Assembly: GCA_015489765.1 (NCBI GenBank)
Contig: WFZC01000198.1
Span: 1 to 64,000 of the forward strand
DNA length: 64,000 nucleotides
Origin: Desulfobulbaceae bacterium
GTDB taxonomy: Bacteria; Desulfobacterota; Desulfobulbia; Desulfobulbales; Desulfobulbaceae
Direction of reading: 5' to 3'
The notes beneath the pieces were generated by a model, which made no database searches, had not been told where the DNA came from, and saw only the letters and a list, made by a program, of their open reading frames with translations. Below are positions 10,401 through 18,111 of this stretch, piece after piece. Each line of letters opens with the position of its first letter. Within the stretch, counting starts at the first letter, position 1. The position numbers and the translations under genes were made by a program.

Positions 10401-10489
10401 TACGATGGTTCGAGGAACCCGAGGCCGGCGAACAGGCCCGGCTGAAGAGTTGCATCAGGCAGGTAGTGGCCGGGAGTAAAGAAGGATAA
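7445..10489 (+). CDS. Multidomain SAM methyltransferase / kinase-like / coiled-coil / GT2 fusion
   Basis: VERVLEIGSGCGAISRFLGE (class I MTase); LIPFNILVDQAGKWHFFDQEW (kinase-like); coiled coil ~RTLTEEHQRLESALYEKKIRLAAMEQSRLWKG; ISVLLVTRDLD...LIVLDDGSTNG (GT2). Confidence 0.85.
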   Translation: MSSDLINVNDLVARRDGVYTLSAATDRFSYSDGSHEEEYIAQALRQAEDLSSLSRELQNYERDWASECHLSPTRANLYRAFDFSGVERVLEIGSGCGAISRFLGEQSLRLDCIEGSVRRAGITRLRCRDLDNVCVVAAPLQSLQLPRSWYDLVILTGVIEYAGLYSEGLDPDRAVIFMLERLLETLAPGGRIVIAIENRAGFKYLAGAGEDHFGRPFVGLSNYPLCKEISHQPGREGIRTWDRNQWRRLLAGLSGDIGCSWLYPFPDYKLTTVLLSSHFVRQHPDSTASVLSRIHSRDYISHWQPVIDESLFWQTAAATGTLEEFANSFVLVLYKSAEKKEASSLVPFDFVHFSGSGRRPEYRVMVKYRTGEELVQKKRLLEMAQPPPPGLVQQHLSDEPFLEGRLLSMFWTDRLRTCPGDAEIVDALFGEYYRFVCHCCEQGRPEELIDLIPFNILVDQAGKWHFFDQEWRLAKPVTPHFIFFRGIFYFFLENRDLFKSLCSRIGLVTGDDFLFYVLERFLYSSEFDLKEFVALEEEIQAAISGRSASGPFREALAAGFEAVDNGYPPENSVGLAWQGCERPLLPQNMVPVDGGQRLQFDLPVTFLKSPFFQIRLNLPKPWHDRVFVLEDFSLWLVSDDATTSALFPVDQDRVLPPLMNLTALVAVEESAAEPAFMVVDGPVQVFHLESVWHDSKEITLEETRVCCSFSLRFTGEKGTELRLRTLTEEHQRLESALYEKKIRLAAMEQSRLWKGVTLVRELKQYLLAFVRPKKNTRIMDTQSPESGDRPMISVLLVTRDLDPGELNDTLASLLAQSGPSWELIVLDDGSTNGATLAALKRVKDPRVRVHFLKKKRGIPAALNEGVRIARGQWLTFLGQFDRFHPDTLARAAGYLTDENVDAIFFDEEIIDRNCTVIHTRHRQDFGPDYDGQEDPLGPSLFIRRELVRGLGGFNSEVEGVHLFDLAMRALASGAVIRHGSETLYRLRWFEEPEAGEQARLKSCIRQVVAGSKEG

Positions 10490-10643
10490 GGATGAATTAA
10501 GTTGCATATTATTATCTCGTTCAGTACTATTATTTTACAGTGATTTTGGGCTATTTGGTACTAAACAGGAACTTTAGGAACAGATCATTTTCATCTTTTG
10601 TTGTGCCGTTAAGGCATGCCGGTTTATCAATCATTTCACGGGA

Positions 10644-11630
10644 ATGAAAAAATTTACAAAAAGACTGTCCTCGGTAAGCTATAGGCGTTTTGTCCAGGTC
10701 TTTTTTGCTGATGTTTGTATAAGATACGCTTTGGTTGCAGGGCTTCTGCTGGCGAATGTATTGTGTCTGGCAACGGTTGCCAGCGCCTATGAGGTTGTTT
10801 TAGGATTGGGTTCCACTGCCGGTGAGGCGGCAACGGCGGCCATGGGCGATCGCAGCAAGTGGCCAACCGTCGCCGACAACACCTGGGGTGTTCTGGCAAA
10901 TTATTACCCCATTGCTCTGTTACCGGCGAATCAACGGGCCGCCGTGCTGGCCAACCCAAGCAGGAAGCAAGCCATTGTCGAGATTCCCTACGAAGATATC
11001 GCCTGGAACAGTGGCCAGGGGCATATTTCCTCTATCGAAAGTTACGGCTATACAACCCCTTATCTTCTGATTCTCAATGAGGCGCATCAGGACTCGATGA
11101 TGACCAGAAGCGAACTTATCAGGGTAAAAGCACGGTTTCCCAATAAAATAGTCGTGATGAATACCCGGTCATGGGAGAGTGACAGGACACAGGTGCAATC
11201 CCTTGCCGATGTGCTTGACGGTGTCTGTATTGAATATATTCCCACCAATGTTCCTTATAATATCAACAGGCATGTCTCGCCGTTTTTTGAGTGGGCAGTA
11301 AAAAATAACAAGGTCATCATGTTCCTGATGCCGCCGCAACCGACCGATTATATGGGTACGAGGTATATTGACGGCGTCATGACAGCGGTAAAAACCATCT
11401 ATAACTACAACAAAAATCGTTTACCCTTCGGCTGGATGGCAAGCGGTAAGATTTTTTTTATTCCGGCTAATTACACCTACGGCACCAGCCGTATACCCTA
11501 TGTTCCTGAAACCGGGACAAATACGATCCTGGCCACCATGAAAAAACTCATGGAGATGCGGAAGGAACTCGATGCCCTCGGCAACAACGCTCCATCAATA
11601 ACCCCCATGTTACAGTTACTGCTGGACTAA
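10644..11630 (+). CDS. Secreted protein of unknown function (possible TIM-barrel glycoside hydrolase-like)
   Basis: N-terminal signal peptide-like segment, alpha/beta periodicity; no firm family. Confidence 0.55.
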   Translation: MKKFTKRLSSVSYRRFVQVFFADVCIRYALVAGLLLANVLCLATVASAYEVVLGLGSTAGEAATAAMGDRSKWPTVADNTWGVLANYYPIALLPANQRAAVLANPSRKQAIVEIPYEDIAWNSGQGHISSIESYGYTTPYLLILNEAHQDSMMTRSELIRVKARFPNKIVVMNTRSWESDRTQVQSLADVLDGVCIEYIPTNVPYNINRHVSPFFEWAVKNNKVIMFLMPPQPTDYMGTRYIDGVMTAVKTIYNYNKNRLPFGWMASGKIFFIPANYTYGTSRIPYVPETGTNTILATMKKLMEMRKELDALGNNAPSITPMLQLLLD

Positions 11631-11768
11631 GTTTTCTCTGGACAGCAACCCCGGCAACCTCTGTCAAATGCCGTTATATACCCGGTATAATTGCCGGTCG
11701 GCATACTGGAGAACCGCGTAATATCCCTGCGGGCAAACCTTATCAATTTTGTTAATGAACCGTAAAGA

Positions 11769-12704
11769 ATGACCAAAAAAATTCAACCATATCTGCAGAT
11801 TGCCCGGTTTGACCACTGGTTCAAAAATGTGTTTATGCTTCCAGGCATGATCGTGGCCCTGATAGTTCGTCCGGATTTGTTGTCCCTGCCCCTGGCGGTC
11901 AGGATCACTCTTGCCGTTTTTGCGGCCGGCTTGGTGGCTTCAAGCAATTATGTGATCAATGAACTGCTTGATGCCCCCTTTGATGCCCTGCATCCGGTCA
12001 AGAAAAACAGGCCTGTGCCGTCCGGACGTATCAATAAATCCGTTGCCTATGCGCAGTGGTTGCTTTTTGCTGCCGTGGGCTTTGCCATCTCTGCCCTGCT
12101 GGGAAAAATATTTTTCGCCGTGGCCGTGACGCTCTGGATCATGGGATGCGTGTATAATATTCCACCGCTGCGAAGCAAGGATAAACCATATCTTGATGTC
12201 CTGAGTGAATCCGTGAACAACCCGCTTCGTCTGCTCATGGGATGGTATGCCACCGGCATTACTGTTGTGCCGCCGGTTTCGTTGTTGCTGGCCTACTGGA
12301 TGATTGGCGCCTTTTTTATGGCTGTCAAGAGATTTGCCGAATACCGCTATATTGACAGTCCTGAGGTGAGTGGCGCCTATCGTCGTTCCTTTGTCCACTA
12401 TACAGAAGAGCGTCTTCTTATCAGTATTGTCTATTATGCGGTGGCCTTTGGTCTTTTTTTTGGTATTTTTCTGATTCGATATCGTATGGAACTGATTCTG
12501 TCCATTCCTTTGATTGCCGGTTTTGTTGCATGGTATATTCACCTTGGTTTTCTTGACAACAGCCCAGCCCAGTACCCGGAACATCTCTATCGGCAACGGG
12601 GGTTTTTCTGGTACTGCGTTTTCATGTCCGTGGCCATCACCATGTTGTTCTTCGTAGATGTTCCTGTTCTGCACACCATTTTCAAGCCTACTATCTCTCT
12701 CTAA
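11769..12704 (+). CDS. UbiA family prenyltransferase (decaprenyl-phosphate phosphoribosyltransferase-like)
   Basis: RFDHWFKNVFMLPG; NYVINELLDAPFDALHPVKKNRPVPSG; polytopic. Confidence 0.88.
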   Translation: MTKKIQPYLQIARFDHWFKNVFMLPGMIVALIVRPDLLSLPLAVRITLAVFAAGLVASSNYVINELLDAPFDALHPVKKNRPVPSGRINKSVAYAQWLLFAAVGFAISALLGKIFFAVAVTLWIMGCVYNIPPLRSKDKPYLDVLSESVNNPLRLLMGWYATGITVVPPVSLLLAYWMIGAFFMAVKRFAEYRYIDSPEVSGAYRRSFVHYTEERLLISIVYYAVAFGLFFGIFLIRYRMELILSIPLIAGFVAWYIHLGFLDNSPAQYPEHLYRQRGFFWYCVFMSVAITMLFFVDVPVLHTIFKPTISL

Positions 12705-12794
12705 TTTTTCCGCAACTACTTTATTTTGTTAATTTTTCTGGCGTGTCAGTGTGCCAGCCTATTATACCGAACCCAGATTATAGACTAAACAATT

Positions 12795-14492
12795 ATGACT
12801 TCAACGCGCCGCTCCTGGTTGAGTAACCAAAAACAATTTGTCCTGTTATTCAGCCTGTCTCTGGTGTTCAGTTTGTGGGTGACGATCATGCTGGGCAATA
12901 GATGTCGTTCAACCCATCTTAATATCACGGTTCAAGCCGATCAGACCGGGCAGGCAAGCCTGCAGATATTTTATGATTTCGGCCAGGGGTTTCAGTCCAT
13001 CGGCCATCAGGTATGCGCCGTGCGCAGTGGGAAAGGTGGTCAACTTGTCCGTTTTTTTGTTCCTGATCAAAAGGTGACGGGAGTACGTCTTGTGGCGGCT
13101 GGTTCCATGGAGATAGAGAACATTCGACTGGTCAATGTCCATAACGCCCTTATACGGGAAATATCTCCACATCTTTTCATTGCCACGGGTGGCAGCCAGG
13201 CGGATGTGGTGCAATCCGAAAAAGGGTTGCGAGTCGAGTCAGTCATGCCGTCCCCGGGAGTTGCCCTTGAGTACAATTCACCTCTTGGTAATCACTATGG
13301 ATTTCGACCTCTGTTCTGCGTTGTTGTGTTGGCGCTTACCTATTTCTGTCTTTGGGTTGTCTCCTCGCTGGCCGGAAAGGTATTAAGAGGGATGGGCATA
13401 CCCTCATGTAAAACCACGCCCGGTTCTGTTTCTCCTGCATTATCTTTCTGGCATTTTTTGCTTCTCTCAACAGGAGCGCTCTGTCTTGCCGGAGGTGTAA
13501 TGCTTTGGATTGCCGAAGGTTGGTATCATTCCGAGTCGAAGCAGCATGATACTGTACTTGAACCATATCTTTTCAAGGCCAATACGGAGCGAATTTCTAT
13601 TATGAGAGAACCCGGCAACCTGTCCCTGGCTGGAACTCTTTACCATCCTTTCCCGGAAACGGAGCAGGGTGATGTGATTCTTTTATTGCATGGTAATTAT
13701 CCGGAAGGAAGCAGTTTCCCCCTGTACAGGGTACTTGCCGCGGAACTGGCCAGGCAGGGGCACCTGGTTCTGACGATTGATTTTCCCGGTTTTGGGATGT
13801 CACCTGATCCGTTTGCCGCCGGAAGCGCGGCAGGTTTGGATCAAACCCATGATGTTCGTGCCGCCCTGCGCTTCCTTGAGGGTTTGCCTGCGGTCGGAAC
13901 CAGGCCCATTCATCTGATTGGTCATTCGATGGGCGCTGAGTCTGCTCTCCGTGTTGGCCTGAAAGAAGAACGGGTAGCTTCAATCGTGTTGATCGGGCCC
14001 CCTCGCCGGGTGTATCAGCGCTTTCATTATCAGCCGGATGTGGATTTATTCTGGAACTGGTTGCTTGATTCCAGAAAGAAGGTATATGCCGACAGTGAAT
14101 TACCCAGCTGGTTCACCAAGGAGTATTGGCGCAGGAAATGTCTTGCCAAGGATATGGTCCATGATCTCCCCGCCCTCGGCGCCTGGAGTCATAAGCCTGT
14201 TTTCTTAATCGAAGGGGAGCGGGAACTGGGTCATGATCGGCGGTACCTGCGTTGGTACTATTGTCGTATTTCCTGGCCCAAGCGTTTTATGACCCTTGTC
14301 GGGGCCGATCACGAGTGCAATGTTAAAAAAGAGAACGGTCGTATCATCTATGATCCCAAGGTGACGGATCAGCTCATGAGGACTCTTGATAGCTGGTTTA
14401 CCCAAGAGAGGGCGCGGCGAACCGGCCTAACGGATAGGGTTTTCAATCTGTTTCGCCGTGGTTTTGCCATTGATATGCTTACCGGCTGTTGA
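12795..14492 (+). CDS. Alpha/beta hydrolase with N-terminal membrane/periplasmic region
   Basis: VILLLHGNYPEGSS, HLIGHSMGAESALRVG nucleophile elbow, GADHECN. Confidence 0.85.
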   Translation: MTSTRRSWLSNQKQFVLLFSLSLVFSLWVTIMLGNRCRSTHLNITVQADQTGQASLQIFYDFGQGFQSIGHQVCAVRSGKGGQLVRFFVPDQKVTGVRLVAAGSMEIENIRLVNVHNALIREISPHLFIATGGSQADVVQSEKGLRVESVMPSPGVALEYNSPLGNHYGFRPLFCVVVLALTYFCLWVVSSLAGKVLRGMGIPSCKTTPGSVSPALSFWHFLLLSTGALCLAGGVMLWIAEGWYHSESKQHDTVLEPYLFKANTERISIMREPGNLSLAGTLYHPFPETEQGDVILLLHGNYPEGSSFPLYRVLAAELARQGHLVLTIDFPGFGMSPDPFAAGSAAGLDQTHDVRAALRFLEGLPAVGTRPIHLIGHSMGAESALRVGLKEERVASIVLIGPPRRVYQRFHYQPDVDLFWNWLLDSRKKVYADSELPSWFTKEYWRRKCLAKDMVHDLPALGAWSHKPVFLIEGERELGHDRRYLRWYYCRISWPKRFMTLVGADHECNVKKENGRIIYDPKVTDQLMRTLDSWFTQERARRTGLTDRVFNLFRRGFAIDMLTGC

Positions 14493-15498
14493 GCAATTTT
14501 TTATAATCGGTCAACCCCTGTTCCAGGGTATACCGAGGGGTGAAGGCAAGCAGTTTTTTGGATTTGCTGATATCAAACCCGTTGTCCGTGTTAAAAAATT
14601 CAAGGGTTCTTCGTGAGATAGGTGGTTCCTTACCCAGCGCGGTAAAACATGCCTCGGAAACGGTGGCAATGAGTACGCCCAGGGGATAGGGCAAGGTAAG
14701 TAATGGACCAGGCAATTCCAGGACCCGGGAAAAGGTATTGACCAGTTCCCTGGTGGTGACAATCTCGTCTCCGCCGATGATCATCATTTCGCCCACTGGT
14801 TCATCCCGTGTCATGGCCAGCCGGAAACTCTCCAGCATATCCTTGATATACATGGGATGCCGTTTGTTGAGTCCCTTGCCGATCATGATAAAACGGCGTT
14901 TTTTCAGCATCCGATGGAGTTTGGCCGTACGCGGACATCCGGCGCCATAGATCCAGGCCGGTCGCAAGATGACATATTCCATGTCGCAGGCCTCGCAGAC
15001 GCGTTGTACCTCCTGTTCACCGGCCAGCTTGGTCTCGCCGTAGATGGACTGGGGGTGACAGGGGGTCTGTTCGTCGGCTGGGATAGTTGTCAGCTTGCCG
15101 TACGCCCCCACCGAACTGATATGTATAAAACGGCGTACTCCGGCCTGGTGTGCTTTTTCCAGCAGTGTGCGCAGGCCGTGAACGTTGATATCCCAGTATT
15201 CCTTTTCATCCAGACTGATCTGCAGGTGGGCGCTGGCCAGATGAAAAATTACTGTTTTGCCGGCCAGGGCCCGCTCGGTTTTCTCCCAGTCGCGAAAGTC
15301 ATGGCACAGTTTCGTAAAGCGGGGCACGGAACCGTCTGCTGTGTGTTGCGGGAAATGGACATCCATTCCGTCCACTCTGTGCCCCAGATCATGAAAATAG
15401 TTGGCCACATGATAGCCGAGAAACCCGCCGGCGCCGGTAACCAGAATGTTTTCCTTGTGCTGTTGCATGCTGTCGGCGTTCAGGTTTTCAGACATCAC
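14479..15498 (-). CDS. NAD-dependent epimerase/dehydratase (extended SDR)
   Basis: ILVTGAGGFLGYHVANYF, YGETKLAGE. Confidence 0.9.
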   Translation of the reverse strand: MMSENLNADSMQQHKENILVTGAGGFLGYHVANYFHDLGHRVDGMDVHFPQHTADGSVPRFTKLCHDFRDWEKTERALAGKTVIFHLASAHLQISLDEKEYWDINVHGLRTLLEKAHQAGVRRFIHISSVGAYGKLTTIPADEQTPCHPQSIYGETKLAGEQEVQRVCEACDMEYVILRPAWIYGAGCPRTAKLHRMLKKRRFIMIGKGLNKRHPMYIKDMLESFRLAMTRDEPVGEMMIIGGDEIVTTRELVNTFSRVLELPGPLLTLPYPLGVLIATVSEACFTALGKEPPISRRTLEFFNTDNGFDISKSKKLLAFTPRYTLEQGLTDYKKLLNSR

Positions 15499-16393
15499 GG
15501 CGTCCCTCCATCATGGTCACATATCCTTCACTGCCGACAAGAAGGGTATCGAGAAAGGAAACGGCCTTGAAAAATGGATAGACAAGAGCATACATGCGGT
15601 AGGTTTTTTCCACGGATTTGAGCTGCTCCTCGGTGGCCGGAGCAATGGTGCCTTCCTTGACAGCGGCCTTGCTCTTCTTTGCCAGGACCTTGACATAGAG
15701 AAAGTTGATGGTCAGTTCGACCATTTCAGTGAAGAAACGAGAAAAGGTCACCTTGCGCATTGGGGTGAAGCCGGCGCCGGTCATGATCGGAGTCAGTTCG
15801 GCAATGGTCAGGCCATCCCGCACATGTCCATAGGCTTCCTTGGTCATGCCGACAAGGTTTTTCAGCTTGTTGACCAGCTTTTTCTGATCGCCGCCGGGTA
15901 TGGTAATGATGACCTGCCCGCCAACCTTGCAGATCCTGTGTAATTCCAGGGTAAAGATATTCGGATCTTCAATATGTTCCAGGCAGTCAATGGACACCAC
16001 CCTGTCAAAGGTCTGATCCGGATAATCCAGGTGATCAAAGGAACAGAGTTTTACCTCGTCACCAAGCAGCTGGCGCATCTCTTCAATGGACTGGGTTTCC
16101 AGTTCCGCCCAGGACCATTTCCCGCCCAACTGGCGAAGAAAATAATTCATGGCGCCGTTGTTATCGCCACAGGTGACCAGGAGACATTGTTCCTGTGGCC
16201 CGATGTCGCTCAGGAGATTGCGCAAATGCTTGAGCCGCATCTGTTTTTTAAGTGTTTTGCGAAACATCCTGATCTGCCAGGGCGGTTGTTGGTTTTGTTT
16301 GGTATCCATAGATTTAAAAAGAAAGGTGTTAGGGTAAAGAAGGTCGGCTGTACGGGAAATCATGTGGACGGAGTTTGTCTTGTCCGCAACCAA
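15488..16393 (-). CDS. Class I SAM-dependent methyltransferase
   Basis: LLVTCGDNNGAMNYFL, FDRVVSIDCLEHIEDP, GGQVIITIPGG. Confidence 0.85.
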   Translation of the reverse strand: MVADKTNSVHMISRTADLLYPNTFLFKSMDTKQNQQPPWQIRMFRKTLKKQMRLKHLRNLLSDIGPQEQCLLVTCGDNNGAMNYFLRQLGGKWSWAELETQSIEEMRQLLGDEVKLCSFDHLDYPDQTFDRVVSIDCLEHIEDPNIFTLELHRICKVGGQVIITIPGGDQKKLVNKLKNLVGMTKEAYGHVRDGLTIAELTPIMTGAGFTPMRKVTFSRFFTEMVELTINFLYVKVLAKKSKAAVKEGTIAPATEEQLKSVEKTYRMYALVYPFFKAVSFLDTLLVGSEGYVTMMEGRRDV

Positions 16394-16465
16394 ATCCCAA
16401 GGCAGCCAAAAGATGGTAACTGATCACAGGATTTGTAACCATATGTTTTCATATACCTTAAATGT

Positions 16466-16572
16466 GTAAGTGGTCAGGGGTGCCGTAGATTCGTGCAGGC
16501 GCGACTGGTCGCTATAGCCCACTATGCGGGCAGTCGCGACCGTGCGAAGATGCGGTGCCCCTGACTACTTAC
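16466..16572. repeat. REP/BIME-like imperfect palindrome
   Basis: GTAAGTGGTCAGGGGTGCCG... pairs with ...CGGTGCCCCTGACTACTTAC; inner arms GCGACTGGTCGCTATAG / CTATGCGGGCAGTCGC. Confidence 0.85.
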
Positions 16573-16602
16573 AAAAGATGGTATCCTGTTTGTTGACCAG
16601 TG

Positions 16603-18111
16603 TCAATAATGCCTGGAATTCCGCCTCTGAAAATAGTCACGCAGCAGTTCTATTTCCCGCTGTTCACGATCAGTGTTCCAGCCAAAGACCCGGGCCAGCA
16701 CAGGAGCTGTCCGCAGCGCCCTGGCCGGGTTGTCTCCAATGGTGGTGCGCCGCAGGATCAGGTCGTCGAGATGGACGACACTTTGAGCCTGAATGATTGA
16801 TTCGATTTGTTGCCGCCAGCTCCGGTCATGCTCATGGGGTTGCCAGTCCCAGGCAAAACGTCCGGGATGGGTAAAACTGCAGTCGCCCATCTCCCGGTTT
16901 TGAACAGGTTTGTCGTCGGGAAAGATAGTCTTCAGGGTTTTTTGCGCCACCTTGCGGGCGGTGGTAAACTTGATGCCCGAGACGGTGTACAGGCCGCGGG
17001 GTCCGCCGTTTGCGCCATGGTCCTTAATGACTTCCCGAACAGTCAGGGTATTGCCGCCCTGCTTTTTCACCGGCAGCAGGCCGCTGTAGATGTGGAGAAT
17101 GTCATTGGTGGTCAGTTCCAGGCCGGGAACGGCATGGTTGAGATGGTCGAGATAGCGTTGGACGGACTCCTGTTCCGGCATAGGGGTATCGCTGACTCCC
17201 GGCCATGGTTCATGAATGGTGCCGCCCATGATCAGGCCATGCCAGCCATGGAGAAAATACATGCGCGCATCGGGCAGATCCGGTTTTACCGCCAGGGAAT
17301 GGCTGGAAAGTGCAGGCCGGTTAAAGAGGATGTTCCAGGCAATGGAATAGCGAAACAGGGCTGGATCGTCCCGGTCAAAATTTTTGGCCAGTTCCCGGCA
17401 CCAGGGGCCGGCGGCATTGATGACTCGATCGGCTCGGAACCGGTAATGCTGTCCGGATTCCGTGTCCACGGCCTCCACACCGCGGACCATATTGTTTTCC
17501 CTGATCAAGCCGGTGACCCTGGTATAGTTGAGGGCGCTGGCGCCGGCCTGACAGGCCTGGGCCAGCATCTCCATGATAACCAGTTGCGAGGAGGGCATGC
17601 CGCCGTCATACCAGAGCGCTCCCCCCTTAAGCCCCTTGCGGTTGACTGACGGAAAAAGACGAATGACCTCTTCCGGTTTCAGCACCCGCCCGGCCGGCAA
17701 CCGCTGCTCCTGATCTATTCCACGGTTGCGGTGCATGGAGAGGAGATCGTTCAGGGCCAAGGCAATACGGAAAACAGCGGGCCGGTACATTCCATTGCCA
17801 TAAAGCGGCATCAGGCAGGGCAGCGGTGTCACCAGGCCAGGGAACCGTTGCATGAACCAGCGTCGTTCCCCCACGGATTCAAAAAATCGCGGCAAATCCA
17901 TCTTTTGCAGATAGCGGAGCCCGCCATGGACCGTGCGCAGCGAGTTATAGGATGTTGCCCAGCCAAAGTCCTTTTGGTCAATGAGCAGGCAGGAATGGCC
18001 GGCTTCGGCGCTGACCAGGGCCAGGGCAACGCCATATACCCCGGCCCCGATGATGATCAGGTCAAACTGTCGGCTTTCGGCCGCCTGGTGATCTCTATTG
18101 ATGGTTATCAT
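16603..18111 (-). CDS. FAD-dependent oxidoreductase, glycerol-3-phosphate dehydrogenase-like (DAO family)
   Basis: FDLIIIGAGVYGVALALVSAEAG; LRTVHGGLRYLQ. Confidence 0.88.
   Translation of the reverse strand: MITINRDHQAAESRQFDLIIIGAGVYGVALALVSAEAGHSCLLIDQKDFGWATSYNSLRTVHGGLRYLQKMDLPRFFESVGERRWFMQRFPGLVTPLPCLMPLYGNGMYRPAVFRIALALNDLLSMHRNRGIDQEQRLPAGRVLKPEEVIRLFPSVNRKGLKGGALWYDGGMPSSQLVIMEMLAQACQAGASALNYTRVTGLIRENNMVRGVEAVDTESGQHYRFRADRVINAAGPWCRELAKNFDRDDPALFRYSIAWNILFNRPALSSHSLAVKPDLPDARMYFLHGWHGLIMGGTIHEPWPGVSDTPMPEQESVQRYLDHLNHAVPGLELTTNDILHIYSGLLPVKKQGGNTLTVREVIKDHGANGGPRGLYTVSGIKFTTARKVAQKTLKTIFPDDKPVQNREMGDCSFTHPGRFAWDWQPHEHDRSWRQQIESIIQAQSVVHLDDLILRRTTIGDNPARALRTAPVLARVFGWNTDREQREIELLRDYFQRRNSRHY

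Noticed and set aside
11940-12674. 244-aa minus-strand ORF
   Set aside because: Antisense to the UbiA gene; no recognisable family
16807-17649. 280-aa plus-strand ORF
   Set aside because: Antisense to the FAD oxidoreductase with strong motif support
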